Positions 8,806-19,369 of a stretch of DNA of 64,000 nucleotides are shown here, piece by piece. The notes beneath the pieces are model-generated. The model was not told the DNA's origin and did no database searches. It saw only the letters and a list, made by a program, of their open reading frames with translations. Source of the DNA: Ruegeria arenilitoris (GTDB lineage Bacteria > Pseudomonadota > Alphaproteobacteria > Rhodobacterales > Rhodobacteraceae). Position 1 is the first letter of the stretch. Each line of letters starts with the position of its first letter. The DNA is taken from assembly GCF_013032855.1 (NCBI RefSeq), contig NZ_WQDA01000007.1, forward strand, positions 1 through 64,000, read 5' to 3'. Both the position numbers and the translations under genes were made by a program.

Positions 8806-9753
8806 ATGCCAGTGTTGGATTTTCGAGAGATTCCCGACGCCCATATAGCAACTGGGAAACAAGACACATTTGAGCTGTTCGCCCGCGATTTTTTGAAAGC
8901 TTTGGGTTTCAAAGTACTTTCTGATCCGGATAGAGGCGCCGATGGTGGCGTAGATTTGCTAGTGGAAGAAACACGTGCCGGTGTCGGCGGTGAAACAAAA
9001 ATCAAATGGCTGGTAAGTTGCAAGCACAAAGCAAGTAGTGGTCGGTCGGTAAGCGCTCAAGATGATTCTAACATCTATGACCGTGTGCAATCCAATGGTT
9101 GCCAAGGCTTTATGGGGTTCTATTCCACTATTGCTAGTTCAGGCTTATCCGACATGCTTGCGGGACTTCGCCCCGTTTTGGAGGTCTTGCTGTTTGACCG
9201 AGAAAAAATAGAGGAAAGCCTTCTGAATTCCGAAGAAGGCATGTCATTAGCTGCGCGATACTTCCCGGTTTCATTCGAAGCATGGAAGCGGGAAAACCCC
9301 AAACCGGCGACGCTTTTCGCAGAGGAACCGTCTTTAAAATGCTGCGTGTGTAATGCAGAGCTTTTGGAGAAAGAAGATAAAGGCGTAATTACTCTATGGA
9401 TGGATATGGTCGACTTCACAGTAGATAGGCCTAAAGCATATCGTCATATCCGGTGGTGTTGCAGGGGGGCCTGTGACACTGAGGTACGTGCGTCGATGAG
9501 CAATCAAGGCTTGATCGACGGATGGGAGGACATCAATGATCTGGTTATGCCAACAAAGTACATTCAATGGGTCATGACCCTACTCAATCAGTTTCGTAGT
9601 GGAGTGGAATATTCCGACGAAGCTTTTGAGGAAATAAAAGACTTTATGCTCCAAGTCTTTCCACATGTGTCTAGGCACCCAACGATGAAGGAAATTGAGC
9701 GCGTGGAACAACTCAGTGATATTCCTTCTTGGATCGGTGGCTTAGGGACCTAA
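8806..9753 (+). CDS. Mrr-like restriction endonuclease with Cys-rich C-terminal part
   Basis: A 315-residue protein. The N-terminal half has a PD-(D/E)xK nuclease core of Mrr type: a helix with FARDFLKALGF, then DRGADGGVDLLV with the metal-binding Asp, then WLVSCKHKA as the CxK-type motif. The middle has two Cys clusters (CCVCNAEL near residue 186 and WCCRGACDT near 225) that could form a zinc ribbon. The C-terminal helical part is not recognised. Orphan Mrr-type enzymes usually cut modified foreign DNA. Low G+C (23 of 60 bases in 9361-9420) suggests horizontal transfer into the ribosomal operon. No partner methylase is nearby. Confidence 0.78.
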   Translation: MPVLDFREIPDAHIATGKQDTFELFARDFLKALGFKVLSDPDRGADGGVDLLVEETRAGVGGETKIKWLVSCKHKASSGRSVSAQDDSNIYDRVQSNGCQGFMGFYSTIASSGLSDMLAGLRPVLEVLLFDREKIEESLLNSEEGMSLAARYFPVSFEAWKRENPKPATLFAEEPSLKCCVCNAELLEKEDKGVITLWMDMVDFTVDRPKAYRHIRWCCRGACDTEVRASMSNQGLIDGWEDINDLVMPTKYIQWVMTLLNQFRSGVEYSDEAFEEIKDFMLQVFPHVSRHPTMKEIERVEQLSDIPSWIGGLGT

Positions 9754-9762
9754 AACTTCCTC

Positions 9763-9791
9763 TTGCCACCCACCCATCAAACCCTTATACG
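9763..9791 (+). promoter_or_regulatory. Candidate promoter of the rpmC (spc) block
   Basis: TTGCCA (9763-9768), 17 bases, then TATACG (9786-9791). It lies directly after the Mrr-like gene and 118 bases before rpmC. Such a promoter is needed because rplP ends in a terminator. It shares the -35 and a C/A-rich spacer with the candidate before rpsJ. Confidence 0.55.
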
Positions 9792-9847
9792 GCGGCATCC
9801 TGCGGTCTCCCGGCGTTGTCGGGCGATTCGCATGTCTATCATTCATC

Positions 9848-9891
9848 CACCAGGTCCAAGGTGACCCGTGTACGGGGCCTTCTGGTGTTTT
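9848..9891 (+). promoter_or_regulatory. Leader hairpin before rpmC
   Basis: CACCAG (9848-9853) pairs with CTGGTG (9882-9887), with inner GGTCC/GGGGCC pairing possible, and the stem is followed by TTTT. It lies inside the predicted leader just before the rpmC ribosome site, so it may be an attenuator or an autoregulatory site. This is structure by eye only. Confidence 0.4.
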
Positions 9892-9908
9892 GAGCAAAGG
9901 AAAAGGCG

Positions 9909-10115
9909 ATGAACGCCCAAGAACTGCGTGAAAAGACCCCGGACCAGCTCCGCGAGGAACTGGCCAACCTGAAGAAAGAAAGCTTCAACCTGCGCTTTCA
10001 ACAGGCCACCGGTCAGCTGGAAAACACTGCTGGTATCAAAGCGGCCCGCCGCAATGCTGCCCGCGTCAAAACCATTCTGAACGAAAAGGCCGCTGCCGCG
10101 GCATCCGAGGAGTAA
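9909..10115 (+). CDS. rpmC: 50S ribosomal protein L29
   Basis: L29, 68 residues, all-helical, with [19 protein letters not shown] and [14 protein letters not shown]. It sits near the tunnel exit beside L23. AAAGGAAAAGG precedes the start. It is the first ribosomal gene after the three-gene insertion. Confidence 0.97.
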   Translation: MNAQELREKTPDQLREELANLKKESFNLRFQQATGQLENTAGIKAARRNAARVKTILNEKAAAAASEE

Positions 10116-10119
10116 TCAG

Positions 10120-10350
10120 ATGCCCAAGCGTATCCTGCAAGGCACCGTGACCAGCGACGCCAACGAACAGACCATCACCGTTCTGGTCGAGCGCCGTTTC
10201 AAGCACCCTCTGCTGCAGAAAACCGTTCGTAAGTCCAAGAAATACCGGGCTCACGACGAAAAGAACGCCTTCAAGGTCGGCGACACCGTACGCATCATCG
10301 AATGCGCGCCGAAATCGAAGACGAAACGTTGGGAGGTTCTGGAGGCCTAA
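10120..10350 (+). CDS. rpsQ: 30S ribosomal protein S17
   Basis: S17, 76 residues, OB-fold, with [19 protein letters not shown] and [12 protein letters not shown]. It follows rpmC after 4 bases. Its stop lies inside a GGAGGC/GCCTCC hairpin (10341-10356) followed by TTTTT. Confidence 0.97.
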   Translation: MPKRILQGTVTSDANEQTITVLVERRFKHPLLQKTVRKSKKYRAHDEKNAFKVGDTVRIIECAPKSKTKRWEVLEA

Positions 10351-10408
10351 GCCTCCGGGATTTTTCCATTTGTCGAAACCCTGGGGGATTTAACAAGACC
10401 AGCCCCCA
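10341..10408 (+). promoter_or_regulatory. Two hairpins between rpsQ and rplN
   Basis: GGAGGC/GCCTCC (10341-10356, loop CTAA) is followed three or four bases later by TTTTT (10361-10365), a weak terminator shape. TGGGGG (10382-10387) pairs with CCCCCA (10403-10408). Together they may reduce or regulate read-through into rplN. Confidence 0.4.
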
Positions 10409-10426
10409 CAGGTCGGGAGAAACCAC

Positions 10427-10795
10427 ATGATCCAGATGCAGACCAATCTGGATGTCGCTGACAACTCCGGCGCCCGCCGAGTTCAGTGCATCAAGGTCCT
10501 GGGTGGTTCCAAGCGTAAATACGCCTCCGTCGGCGACATCATTGTCGTCTCGGTGAAGGAAGCCATCCCGCGCGGCCGCGTGAAGAAAGGTGATGTCCGC
10601 AAGGCCGTCGTCGTGCGCACCGCCAAAGAAGTCCGTCGCGAAGACGGCACCGCGATCCGCTTCGATCGCAACGCCGCCGTCATCCTGAACAACAACAACG
10701 AGCCCGTCGGCACCCGTATCTTCGGCCCCGTTGTTCGTGAACTGCGCGCGAAGAACTTCATGAAGATCATCTCGCTGGCTCCGGAGGTGCTGTAA
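10427..10795 (+). CDS. rplN: 50S ribosomal protein L14
   Basis: L14, 122 residues, normal length, starting [24 protein letters not shown], with [15 protein letters not shown]. It forms an intersubunit bridge. GGGAGA precedes the start, and rplX follows after 2 bases. Confidence 0.99.
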   Translation: MIQMQTNLDVADNSGARRVQCIKVLGGSKRKYASVGDIIVVSVKEAIPRGRVKKGDVRKAVVVRTAKEVRREDGTAIRFDRNAAVILNNNNEPVGTRIFGPVVRELRAKNFMKIISLAPEVL

Positions 10796-10797
10796 TC

Positions 10798-11109
10798 ATG
10801 GCTGCTAAACTCCGCAAAGGCGACAAGGTCGTCGTGCTGGCCGGCAAGGACAAGGGCAAAGAGGGGACTATCACCTCGGTCGACCCCAAAGCCGGCAAAG
10901 CTGTCGTTGATGGCGTGAACATCGCCATCCGCCACACCCGCCAGTCGCAAACGTCGCAAGGTGGCCGCCTGCCCAAGGCTCTGCCGATCGACCTGTCGAA
11001 CCTGGCCCTGCTGGACAAGAACGGCAAGGCAACCCGCGTCGGCTTCCGCATGGAAGGTGACAAGAAGGTTCGTTACGCCAAGACCACGGGGGACGTGATC
11101 GATGCTTGA
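10798..11109 (+). CDS. rplX: 50S ribosomal protein L24
   Basis: L24, 103 residues, with a KOW motif ([20 protein letters not shown]) that binds 23S rRNA early in assembly. Its 3' end overlaps the rplE start by 8 bases. Confidence 0.98.
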   Translation: MAAKLRKGDKVVVLAGKDKGKEGTITSVDPKAGKAVVDGVNIAIRHTRQSQTSQGGRLPKALPIDLSNLALLDKNGKATRVGFRMEGDKKVRYAKTTGDVIDA

Positions 11110-11662
11110 TGCTGCAACCTACACCCCGCGTCTGAAAGCTCAGTACGCTGAAACCATCCGTGCCGCTCTGAAAGAAGAGTTCGGCTACAAGAACGATATG
11201 CAGATCCCCAAGCTGGAGAAGATCGTTCTGAACATCGGCTGTGGTGCCGAGGCGGTGAAGGACTCGAAGAAGGCGAAGGCGGCGGTCGAGGATCTGACGG
11301 CGATCGCCGGTCAGAAGGCCGTTTCGACCAAGGCGAAGAAGTCGATCGCGGGTTTCCGCGTCCGTGAAGACATGCCGCTGGGCGCCAAGGTGACCCTGCG
11401 CGGCGACCGGATGTACGAATTCCTGGACCGTCTGATCACCATCGCGATGCCTCGCGTACGTGACTTCCGCGGTGTGAAACCGTCCTTCGATGGCCGTGGC
11501 AACTTTGCCATGGGCATGAAAGAGCACATCGTGTTCCCGGAAATCGACTTCGACAAGGTCGACGAGGTCTGGGGCATGGACATCGTAATTGCCACCACAG
11601 CGAAAACCGACGCTGAAGCAAAGGCACTGTTGAAAGCTTTCAACATGCCGTTCAACGCGTAA
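11102..11662 (+). CDS. rplE: 50S ribosomal protein L5
   Basis: L5, 186 residues, which binds 5S rRNA. Conserved segments are [36 protein letters not shown] and [20 protein letters not shown]. The start overlaps rplX, indicating coupling. Confidence 0.99.
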   Translation: MLDAATYTPRLKAQYAETIRAALKEEFGYKNDMQIPKLEKIVLNIGCGAEAVKDSKKAKAAVEDLTAIAGQKAVSTKAKKSIAGFRVREDMPLGAKVTLRGDRMYEFLDRLITIAMPRVRDFRGVKPSFDGRGNFAMGMKEHIVFPEIDFDKVDEVWGMDIVIATTAKTDAEAKALLKAFNMPFNA

Positions 11663-11681
11663 GCGCCGGGAGGATTGAGAC

Positions 11682-11987
11682 ATGGCTAAAAAAGCAATGA
11701 TCGAACGCGAGAAGAAGCGCGCACGCCTGGTGGCACAGTATGCCGAAAAGCGTGCGGCTCTGAAAGAGATCGCGAATGACGAGAGCAAGCCGATGGAAGA
11801 GCGCTTCAAAGCGCGTCTGAAACTGGCGAAACTGCCGCGCAACAGCTCGGCTACCCGTCTGCACAACCGTTGTCAGCTGACCGGTCGTCCCCACGCTTAC
11901 TACCGTAAGCTGAAGGTCAGCCGTATCGCGCTGCGCGAGCTGGGTTCTGCTGGTCAGATCCCCGGCATGGTGAAATCGAGCTGGTAA
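11682..11987 (+). CDS. rpsN: 30S ribosomal protein S14
   Basis: S14 of the long, zinc-free type, 101 residues, with [17 protein letters not shown] and the conserved [18 protein letters not shown] core (here [20 protein letters not shown]). The absence of CxxC pairs separates it from the short zinc type. GGGAGGA precedes the start. Confidence 0.98.
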   Translation: MAKKAMIEREKKRARLVAQYAEKRAALKEIANDESKPMEERFKARLKLAKLPRNSSATRLHNRCQLTGRPHAYYRKLKVSRIALRELGSAGQIPGMVKSSW

Positions 11988-12000
11988 GGGAGAGACAGAT

Positions 12001-12393
12001 ATGAACGATCCTATCGGCGATATGCTCACCCGCATCCGCAACGCGCAGATGCGCGGCAAGTCCACGGTTATCACTCCGGCGTCGAAACTGCGCGCCTGGG
12101 TTCTGGACGTGCTGGCGGACGAAGGCTATATCCGCGGCTATGAAAAGACGACCGGTGAAAACGGTCATCCGGCTCTGGAAATCAGCCTGAAATACTACGA
12201 AGGCACCCCTGTCATTCGCGAACTGAAGCGGGTCTCGAAGCCCGGCCGTCGCGTATACATGGGCGTCAATGACATCCCGCAGGTTCGTCAGGGCCTGGGC
12301 GTGTCGATTGTCAGCACTCCGAAAGGTGTGATGTCGGACGCAAACGCTCGCTCCAACAACGTTGGCGGCGAAGTGCTCTGCACCGTCTTCTAA
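12001..12393 (+). CDS. rpsH: 30S ribosomal protein S8
   Basis: S8, 130 residues, with [18 protein letters not shown] and the C-terminal [14 protein letters not shown] segment. It binds helix 21 of 16S rRNA. In E. coli S8 represses the spc operon, but no S8 binding mimic was identified here. Confidence 0.99.
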   Translation: MNDPIGDMLTRIRNAQMRGKSTVITPASKLRAWVLDVLADEGYIRGYEKTTGENGHPALEISLKYYEGTPVIRELKRVSKPGRRVYMGVNDIPQVRQGLGVSIVSTPKGVMSDANARSNNVGGEVLCTVF

Positions 12394-12404
12394 GGAGGTC
12401 TGCA

Positions 12405-12938
12405 ATGTCTCGTATTGGTAAGAAACCGGTCGAGCTGCCCAGCGGCGTTACCGCCTCTGTGTCGGGTCAGACCATCGAAGTCAAAGGTCCGAAAGGCACC
12501 CGCAGCTTCACCGCAACCGATGACGTCACTCTGACGGTCGAAGACAACGTGGTCAAAATCGACCCGCGTGGTTCGTCCAAGCGTGCGCGTCAGCAGTGGG
12601 GCATGAGCCGCACCATGGTCGCCAACCTGGTGACCGGTGTGACCGAAGGCTTCAAGAAGGAACTGGAAATCCAGGGTGTGGGTTACCGCGCTCAGATGCA
12701 GGGCAACACCCTGAAGCTGAACCTGGGCTACAGCCACGATGTTGATTTCGTTGCTCCGGAAGGTGTCACCATCACCGCGCCGAAGCAGACCGAGATCGTT
12801 GTGGAAGGCATCGACCAGCAGCTGGTGGGCGAAACCGCGGCGAAAATCCGCGAGTGGCGCCGTCCCGAGCCGTACAAAGGCAAGGGCATCCGCTACAAGG
12901 GCGAGTTCATCTTCCGCAAGGAAGGCAAGAAGAAGTAA
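12405..12938 (+). CDS. rplF: 50S ribosomal protein L6
   Basis: L6, 177 residues, two repeated domains, with [15 protein letters not shown] and the C-terminal [16 protein letters not shown] motif that binds the sarcin-ricin region. AAGGAGG lies in the gap after rpsH. Confidence 0.99.
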   Translation: MSRIGKKPVELPSGVTASVSGQTIEVKGPKGTRSFTATDDVTLTVEDNVVKIDPRGSSKRARQQWGMSRTMVANLVTGVTEGFKKELEIQGVGYRAQMQGNTLKLNLGYSHDVDFVAPEGVTITAPKQTEIVVEGIDQQLVGETAAKIREWRRPEPYKGKGIRYKGEFIFRKEGKKK

Positions 12939-12949
12939 GGACGAACACA

Positions 12950-13309
12950 ATGGCAAACAGCAAAAGAACCCTGTTTCTGAAGCGCCGCCTGCGCGTTCGG
13001 AACAAACTTCGCAAGGTCAACGCGGGTCGTCCGCGTCTGTCCGTACACCGTTCGAACAAGAACATCTCCGTTCAGCTGATCGACGACGTACGTGGCGTGA
13101 CCCTGGCCTCGGCCTCGACCCTGGAAAAGGATCTGGGTGTTGTTGGCAAGAACAACGTCGAAGCGGCCACCAAAGTGGGCGCAGCCATCGCCGAGCGGGC
13201 CAAGAAGGCCGGCGTCGAAGAGGCTTATTTCGATCGTGGTGGCTTCCTGTTCCACGGCAAGGTGAAGGCAGTTGCCGACGCTGCGCGTGAAGGCGGCCTG
13301 AAAATCTAA
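12950..13309 (+). CDS. rplR: 50S ribosomal protein L18
   Basis: L18, 119 residues, starting [21 protein letters not shown], which binds 5S rRNA with L5. The frame is open from 12854 inside rplF, but ATG 12950 after AAGGACG is the family start. It ends [16 protein letters not shown] and then LKI. Confidence 0.98.
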   Translation: MANSKRTLFLKRRLRVRNKLRKVNAGRPRLSVHRSNKNISVQLIDDVRGVTLASASTLEKDLGVVGKNNVEAATKVGAAIAERAKKAGVEEAYFDRGGFLFHGKVKAVADAAREGGLKI

Positions 13310-13423
13310 GACCTGTGGGCGGGTTTCGATCCGCCCCGATGATCCGGGGGCCTCGGCTTCGGTCGAGGCTCACTTGGATTGAAGAAAACGGCGCCAAGCG
13401 CCACATGAGAAAAGGGATGCCAA

Positions 13424-13987
13424 ATGGCAGAACGTGAAAACCGTCGGGGCCGTGGCCGCGACCGTGAAGAAGCACCGGAATTTGCCGATCGTCTGGTCGC
13501 AATCAACCGCGTGTCTAAAACCGTAAAAGGTGGTAAGCGCTTTGGCTTCGCCGCTCTGGTGGTTGTTGGCGATCAGAAAGGCCGCGTGGGCTTTGGCAAA
13601 GGTAAAGCGAAAGAAGTACCTGAAGCCATCCGCAAGGCGACCGAGCAAGCCAAGCGTCAGATGATCCGCGTGCAGCTGCGCGAAGGCCGGACCCTGCACC
13701 ACGACATCGAGGGCCGTCACGGCGCCGGTAAAGTGGTCATGCGCACCGCGCCGGAAGGTACCGGTATCATCGCCGGTGGTCCGATGCGTGCTGTGTTCGA
13801 AATGCTGGGCGTGAAGGACGTTGTGTCCAAGTCGCTGGGCTCGCAGAACCCGTACAACATGATCCGCGCCACCATCGACGGCCTGAAGAAAGAACAGAGC
13901 CCGCGTTCGGTTGCCGCGCGTCGTGGCAAGAAGGTCGCCGATATCCTGCCCAAGCGGGATGAAGCACCGGCTGAAGCCGAAGCGTAA
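13424..13987 (+). CDS. rpsE: 30S ribosomal protein S5
   Basis: S5, 187 residues, with the double-stranded RNA-binding part [18 protein letters not shown] and the C-terminal [23 protein letters not shown]. It has an Ala/Glu-rich tail. The 114-base gap before it holds two hairpins: GGGCGG/CCGCCC (13317-13336) and GCCTCG/CGAGGC (13340-13359). Confidence 0.98.
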   Translation: MAERENRRGRGRDREEAPEFADRLVAINRVSKTVKGGKRFGFAALVVVGDQKGRVGFGKGKAKEVPEAIRKATEQAKRQMIRVQLREGRTLHHDIEGRHGAGKVVMRTAPEGTGIIAGGPMRAVFEMLGVKDVVSKSLGSQNPYNMIRATIDGLKKEQSPRSVAARRGKKVADILPKRDEAPAEAEA

Positions 13988-13999
13988 GGAGAGCGAGCA

Positions 14000-14188
14000 A
14001 TGGCAAAAACCATCGTCGTCAAGCAGATCGGTTCCCCGATCCGTCGCCCCGCCGAACAGCGCGCAACCCTGATCGGTCTGGGCCTGAACAAGATGCACAA
14101 GACCCGCGAATTGGAAGACACTCCGTCGATCCGCGGCATGGTCAACAAGATCCCGCATCTGGTTGAGATCATCGAAGAGCGCGGCTGA
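14000..14188 (+). CDS. rpmD: 50S ribosomal protein L30
   Basis: L30, 62 residues, with [20 protein letters not shown] and [15 protein letters not shown]. rplO normally follows. Here the transcript ends at a terminator and four unrelated genes intervene. Confidence 0.98.
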   Translation: MAKTIVVKQIGSPIRRPAEQRATLIGLGLNKMHKTRELEDTPSIRGMVNKIPHLVEIIEERG

Positions 14189-14211
14189 GCGCCAACTTCG
14201 AAAGCCTAATG

Positions 14212-14246
14212 AACGCCTCCGATTTGATCGGGGGCGTTTTCATTTT
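14212..14246 (+). terminator. Intrinsic terminator after rpmD
   Basis: A 12-bp stem (AACGCCTCCGAT with ATCGGGGGCGTT, one wobble pair, 3-base loop) is followed by TTTT and a second T-run. It lies 24 bases after the rpmD stop. Confidence 0.92.
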
Positions 14247-14424
14247 TGGCCGTCGCCTGCGCGGAATGTCGGAAGACCGCCTTTTGCGTTGAACTTGGCC
14301 AAGGCCTGGCCAGGAACTCGCAGGTAGACACCTTTTTGCCCTCTGTCCTGACCTCTAAATTCAAAACATAGCCAAACGGCTAACTTTTTCTTGACGCGGG
14401 CGGTGCGTTGAAATACTTAGCCTT

Positions 14425-14760
14425 ATGGCTAACAAACTCGATACATTTTTTTCTGCGCTGGCCGATCCGACCCGGCGTGCCGTGATCGAACGGCTGATCA
14501 CTGGCCCAGCGGCCGTGTCAGAGCTGCACGAAGCGCACGACATGGCTCTTCCTTCGTTTCTGAAGCATCTCGGCAAACTGGAATCCGCTGGAATGATCCG
14601 TTCGGAGAAGATCGGTCGGGTTCGCATGTTGCATATCGAAGCCGCCCCGATCGCCGAGGCGGAAGGTTGGTTGAAACAACAACGTCACCTCTGGGAAGGC
14701 CGGCTGGATCGCCTGTCTGCACTTGCCGAGCAAATTGAGAAGGAATCCGATGATGGCTGA
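14425..14760 (+). CDS. ArsR-family winged-helix regulator
   Basis: A 111-residue regulator, starting MANKLDTFFSALADPTRRAVIERL, the typical first helices of an ArsR/SmtB-type winged helix. The recognition region is AVSELHEAHDMALPSFLKHLGKLESAGMI. No metal-binding Cys set is visible, as expected for the branch paired with SRPBCC proteins. Its stop overlaps the start of the SRPBCC gene, so the two are translated together. It is inserted between rpmD and rplO. Confidence 0.88.
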   Translation: MANKLDTFFSALADPTRRAVIERLITGPAAVSELHEAHDMALPSFLKHLGKLESAGMIRSEKIGRVRMLHIEAAPIAEAEGWLKQQRHLWEGRLDRLSALAEQIEKESDDG

Positions 14761-15208
14761 TTACGAAACTTTGATCCTGGAACGCGAGATTGCCTGCGCT
14801 CCCGACCGGCTGTTTCAGGTGTTGACCGACCGCGAGTTACGCCAGAAATGGGCCGCACCAGACGATGAAAGCGTAGTTCTGATTGATGTTTTTGACTGTC
14901 GACCCGGAGGCCGTGAGGAAACGCGGTGTGGACCGAAAGAGGCGCCAGAGTTCAATACGACCAGCCTGTTCCACGTGGTCTCGCCGGAGTTTCTTTCATT
15001 GACCGAAACACTGGTCATTCAGGGAGAGTTGGTCTCGGTCTCGCTGTGCGGACACGAAATCATGCCGAATGGCCAAGGCAGTACGCTGCGCGTCACGTTG
15101 CAGATCACAAGCCTGGCCGGGCCAGAACTATTTCAGGACTACAAAGGTGGCTGGTCTGCTGCTTTGGACAACCTGTCCCGGCTTGCGGCCGGTAGCGGTA
15201 ACTCCTGA
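14753..15208 (+). CDS. SRPBCC (AHSA1/START-like) domain protein
   Basis: A 151-residue helix-grip protein of the Aha1/polyketide-cyclase type, starting MADYETLILEREIACAPDRLF, with the family WAAPDD segment and C-terminal GGWSAALDNLSRLA. It probably binds a hydrophobic ligand. Pairing with an upstream ArsR regulator is a recurrent bacterial arrangement. Two adjacent ATGs (14750 and 14753) are possible. AAGGA at 14740-14744 favours 14753 slightly. Confidence 0.85.
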   Translation: MADYETLILEREIACAPDRLFQVLTDRELRQKWAAPDDESVVLIDVFDCRPGGREETRCGPKEAPEFNTTSLFHVVSPEFLSLTETLVIQGELVSVSLCGHEIMPNGQGSTLRVTLQITSLAGPELFQDYKGGWSAALDNLSRLAAGSGNS

Positions 15209-15213
15209 TTTGC

Positions 15214-15240
15214 GCCGCTATGCCAAAAATGCATAGCGGC
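15214..15240 (+). terminator. Perfect 10-bp inverted repeat after the SRPBCC gene
   Basis: GCCGCTATGC (15214-15223) and GCATAGCGGC (15231-15240) with a 7-base loop lie 5 bases after the stop. There is no T-run, so it is either a non-canonical terminator or an RNA-stabilising hairpin. Confidence 0.5.
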
Positions 15241-15358
15241 CAGTCCAAAACCATCGTTGTTAGCGATAACTGAACTCCCTATCTCAACCCTGTCCAAGAC
15301 AGGAACCAAGTAAGTGACATCGGGGAATACGCCCCGACATTCGAAAGGAAATGAGATA

Positions 15359-15574
15359 ATGGCACACACAGCGACCCTGACATATGGCGGCTTCAACCTG
15401 ACCGCCCGTATCGCAAACCTGATCGAGCGCGTGAAAGAAAACCGCGCCCGGGCCAGCGAATACACCCGCACGTATACCGAGTTGCAGCGTCTGAGCGACC
15501 GCGAGTTGAACGACATCGGCATCCGCCGGTGCGACATCGCCGACATCGCCCGCGAGCACGCCTACTGCTCGTAA
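15359..15574 (+). CDS. DUF1127 small protein
   Basis: A 71-residue protein with the C-terminal DUF1127 pattern, here LQRLSDRELNDIGIRRCDI followed by ADIA. Such short Arg-rich proteins are abundant in alphaproteobacteria, and some are linked to stress and RNA turnover. The role here is unknown. ATG 15359 follows GAAAGGAAATGAG. The longer frame from 15314 lacks a good ribosome site. It is monocistronic, with a terminator directly after. Confidence 0.85.
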   Translation: MAHTATLTYGGFNLTARIANLIERVKENRARASEYTRTYTELQRLSDRELNDIGIRRCDIADIAREHAYCS

Positions 15575-15599
15575 GATAAGGGACTACAACATATGAAGC

Positions 15600-15626
15600 A
15601 GAGGCGCCCAAGTGGCGCCTCTTTTG
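15600..15626 (+). terminator. Intrinsic terminator after the DUF1127 gene
   Basis: A 9-bp perfect stem (AGAGGCGCC with GGCGCCTCT, loop CAAGT) followed by TTT and GTGTTT. It lies 25 bases after the stop. Confidence 0.9.
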
Positions 15627-15758
15627 TGTTTACGGATCCCACACGGGCAGGAAAATAGTTGCTACCACAACTGCGACGTTGCGCGGCGCCGGGAATTGGG
15701 TCACTCCAATGCAGGCAAGCCGTCAAGGCATGAACACATTGGGCAGAGAGGGCAGAAC

Positions 15759-16589
15759 ATGGCACGGGACTTCCAGATTGCAATGCTGTGGGTCGAGGGG
15801 CCGCTCAGCTTTTTGGAACTGCTGTGCATCCAGTCTTACTTGGATATGGGCCACAGCGTGCGGCTTTATACCTATAGCAATGTGACGAACATCCCCGAGG
15901 GTGTCGAGCACCGTGATGCCCGCGAGATCCTGCCGGATTCCGAATTTATCACTCATGAGCGTACCAATAGCCCCGCGCCGCATTCCGACAAGTTCCGCTA
16001 CCGGATGCTGGCTCAGGAGCCCGACCTGATCTGGGCCGACACCGATGCCTATTGCCTGAAACCCTATTCAACGGCGAATGGTCATTACTATGGGTATCTC
16101 GAGGGTGAGGTGGCGATTGGGGTTCTGGGCCTGCCGCAGGACAGTGAAACTCTGGCCAAGCTGATCGAGTACACGAATGATCCCTACCTTATTCCTCCTT
16201 GGTTACCGCCGCGCCACCGCCGACCGCTGGAAGAGGCGCGGGACGCCGGGAACCCGACCAACGTTCCCGAGGTGTTGTGGGGCGTGTGGGGACCAAAGGC
16301 ATTCACCTGGGCGCTGAAGGAAACAGGCGAGATAAAATACGCCCTGCCAGAGCATGTTTTTTACCCGATCAACTTTTCGCGGCGCCGGGCCCTTGCCCGG
16401 CCGAACGAAAATCTTGACCGGTTTTTTCACGAGGATACCGTTTCGATCCATTTGTACGGGCGCCGGATGCGGGCGATCATGCGCAAGAACCATGGTGGAA
16501 TACCACATCCTGACAGCCTGGTCGGGCGACTTGTGGCCAAACATGGAATTGTGCCCCAAGACGCGCCCATTGCCGGCCGCGACGACTGA
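15759..16589 (+). CDS. Glycosyltransferase-like protein with DxD motif
   Basis: A 276-residue protein starting [20 protein letters not shown]. It has the arrangement of sugar-transferases of the capsule/mannosyltransferase (Gly_transf_sug) type: [19 protein letters not shown], then [22 protein letters not shown] with the DxD metal/nucleotide-sugar motif, then HLYGRRM near the end. Substrate unknown. The frame is open from 15612, but GAGAGGG before ATG 15759 and the family start set the start. It is the last gene of the insertion before rplO. Confidence 0.75.
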   Translation: MARDFQIAMLWVEGPLSFLELLCIQSYLDMGHSVRLYTYSNVTNIPEGVEHRDAREILPDSEFITHERTNSPAPHSDKFRYRMLAQEPDLIWADTDAYCLKPYSTANGHYYGYLEGEVAIGVLGLPQDSETLAKLIEYTNDPYLIPPWLPPRHRRPLEEARDAGNPTNVPEVLWGVWGPKAFTWALKETGEIKYALPEHVFYPINFSRRRALARPNENLDRFFHEDTVSIHLYGRRMRAIMRKNHGGIPHPDSLVGRLVAKHGIVPQDAPIAGRDD

Positions 16590-16738
16590 ACCGCTGCGGC
16601 AGGGTAATCAAAACTTGCAACTCGGGGCCCGAGGCTGTACTGCGCTCCGGTGGCGTGTTCGCCACGAGAATCAAAACCAAGAAATGCCGTGTTTGGCCCA
16701 TCACGCTTCGGGGTCATATCCGGCTTAGGAGAAGCGAC

Positions 16739-17212
16739 ATGAAACTGCACGAATTGCGCGACAATCCCGGCGCCGTCAAGAAACGCACCCGCGTTGGCCG
16801 TGGTCCCGGCTCTGGCAAGGGTAAAATGGGTGGCCGCGGTATCAAAGGCCAGAAATCTCGTTCGGGTGTGGCCATCAACGGCTACGAAGGCGGCCAGATG
16901 CCGCTGTATCAGCGCCTGCCCAAGCGCGGCTTCAACAAGCCGAACCGCAAGGAATTTGCCGTCATCAACCTGGGCCTGATCCAGAAATTCGTCGACGCCG
17001 GCAAACTGGACGTTAAATCGGCCGTCACCGAGGACGCACTGGTCGCCTCGGGTCTGGTGCGCCGCAAGCTGGACGGTATCCGCGTTCTGGCCAAAGGCGA
17101 AATCAGCGCCAAGCTGAACCTGGAAGTGACCGGCGCCTCGAAAGCGGCGATCGAAGCCGTGGAAAAAGCGGGCGGTTCACTGAAGGTCACAAAAGCCGCT
17201 GCGGCAGAGTAA
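16739..17212 (+). CDS. rplO: 50S ribosomal protein L15
   Basis: L15, 157 residues, starting [16 protein letters not shown], with the glycine-rich [20 protein letters not shown] and [26 protein letters not shown] precedes ATG 16739. The gap before it (16590-16738) holds a weak TTGCAA-N17-TACTGC promoter-like sequence at 16615-16643. Confidence 0.98.
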   Translation: MKLHELRDNPGAVKKRTRVGRGPGSGKGKMGGRGIKGQKSRSGVAINGYEGGQMPLYQRLPKRGFNKPNRKEFAVINLGLIQKFVDAGKLDVKSAVTEDALVASGLVRRKLDGIRVLAKGEISAKLNLEVTGASKAAIEAVEKAGGSLKVTKAAAAE

Positions 17213-17264
17213 GCGCTTGTGAGCGGGCGCCGACCCGCTTACATAGACCTCAGAGTTTTCCAAG

Positions 17265-17304
17265 ACGCCGCCCGAGCCGGAAAACGGTTCCGGGCGGCGT
17301 TTTC
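17265..17304 (+). terminator. Terminator-like hairpin between rplO and secY
   Basis: ACGCCGCCCG pairs with CGGGCGGCGT around an inner GCCGG/CGGTTC hairpin, followed by TTT. It lies 52 bases after rplO and 18 before secY, so it probably attenuates rather than abolishes read-through into secY. Confidence 0.75.
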
Positions 17305-17321
17305 ATAAGAGAGACCGATTT

Positions 17322-18682
<1,361 letters not shown>

Positions 18683-18686
<4 letters not shown>

Positions 18687-19327
18687 ATATCATTCTTCTG
18701 GGCCCCCCGGGGGCAGGCAAGGGTACGCAGGCACGTCACCTGGTTGAAACGCGGGGCATGATCCAGCTCAGCACCGGTGACATGCTGCGCGAGGCCCGCA
18801 ACTCGGGAACCGAGATGGGCAAGAAGGTGGCCGCGATCATGGACGCGGGCAAGCTTGTCACCGACGAGATCGTGATTGGCTTGATCGAAGAGAAGCTGAC
18901 CACCGAAAAGGGCGCCGGCTTCATCTTCGACGGCTTTCCGCGCACCTTGGCCCAGGCTGACGCCTTGTCGGCCCTTCTGACCAAGCTGGGCCAGTCGCTG
19001 CACACCGTGATCGAAATGCGCGTGGATGACGAGGCTCTGGTTGAACGGATCACTGCCCGGTCGACTTGTGGCGGTTGCGGCGAGGTCTACAATGACAAGA
19101 CCAAACCGATCCCGGCCGATGGCAAATGTACCAATTGCGGCAAGGAAAACGATTTCGTCCGTCGTGCCGACGACAACGAGGAAAGCCTGCGCACCCGGCT
19201 TATGGAATATTACAAGAAGACCTCACCGTTGATTGGCTATTACTACGCCAAGGGCGATCTTCGACCGGTGAACGGGCTGGCGGACATCAAGGAAGTCCGG
19301 GCCTCGATCGCAGCCATATTGGGTTAA
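18683..19327 (+). CDS. adk: Adenylate kinase (zinc-LID type)
   Basis: A 214-residue enzyme that interconverts ATP+AMP and 2 ADP. P-loop [10 protein letters not shown] is at residues 7-16, and [11 protein letters not shown] forms the AMP site. The LID carries four Cys (CGGCGEVYN and then CTNCGKEN), a zinc site typical of this long form. It is coupled to secY, the usual end of the spc block. infA and rpmJ, found after adk or secY in other groups, are absent. Confidence 0.98.
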
Positions 19328-19340
19328 GCTTGCAAAGGGC

Positions 19341-19369
19341 TTGACGCCAAGCCCAAAAGCCCATATCGA
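19341..19369 (+). promoter_or_regulatory. Candidate promoter of the alpha block (rpsM-rplQ)
   Basis: TTGACG (19341-19346), exactly 17 bases, then TATCGA (19364-19369). It is the best-looking sigma-70-type promoter in the ribosomal cluster. The leader behind it carries CATGCGG/CCGCATG (19398-19419), a 7-bp hairpin. Confidence 0.6.
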
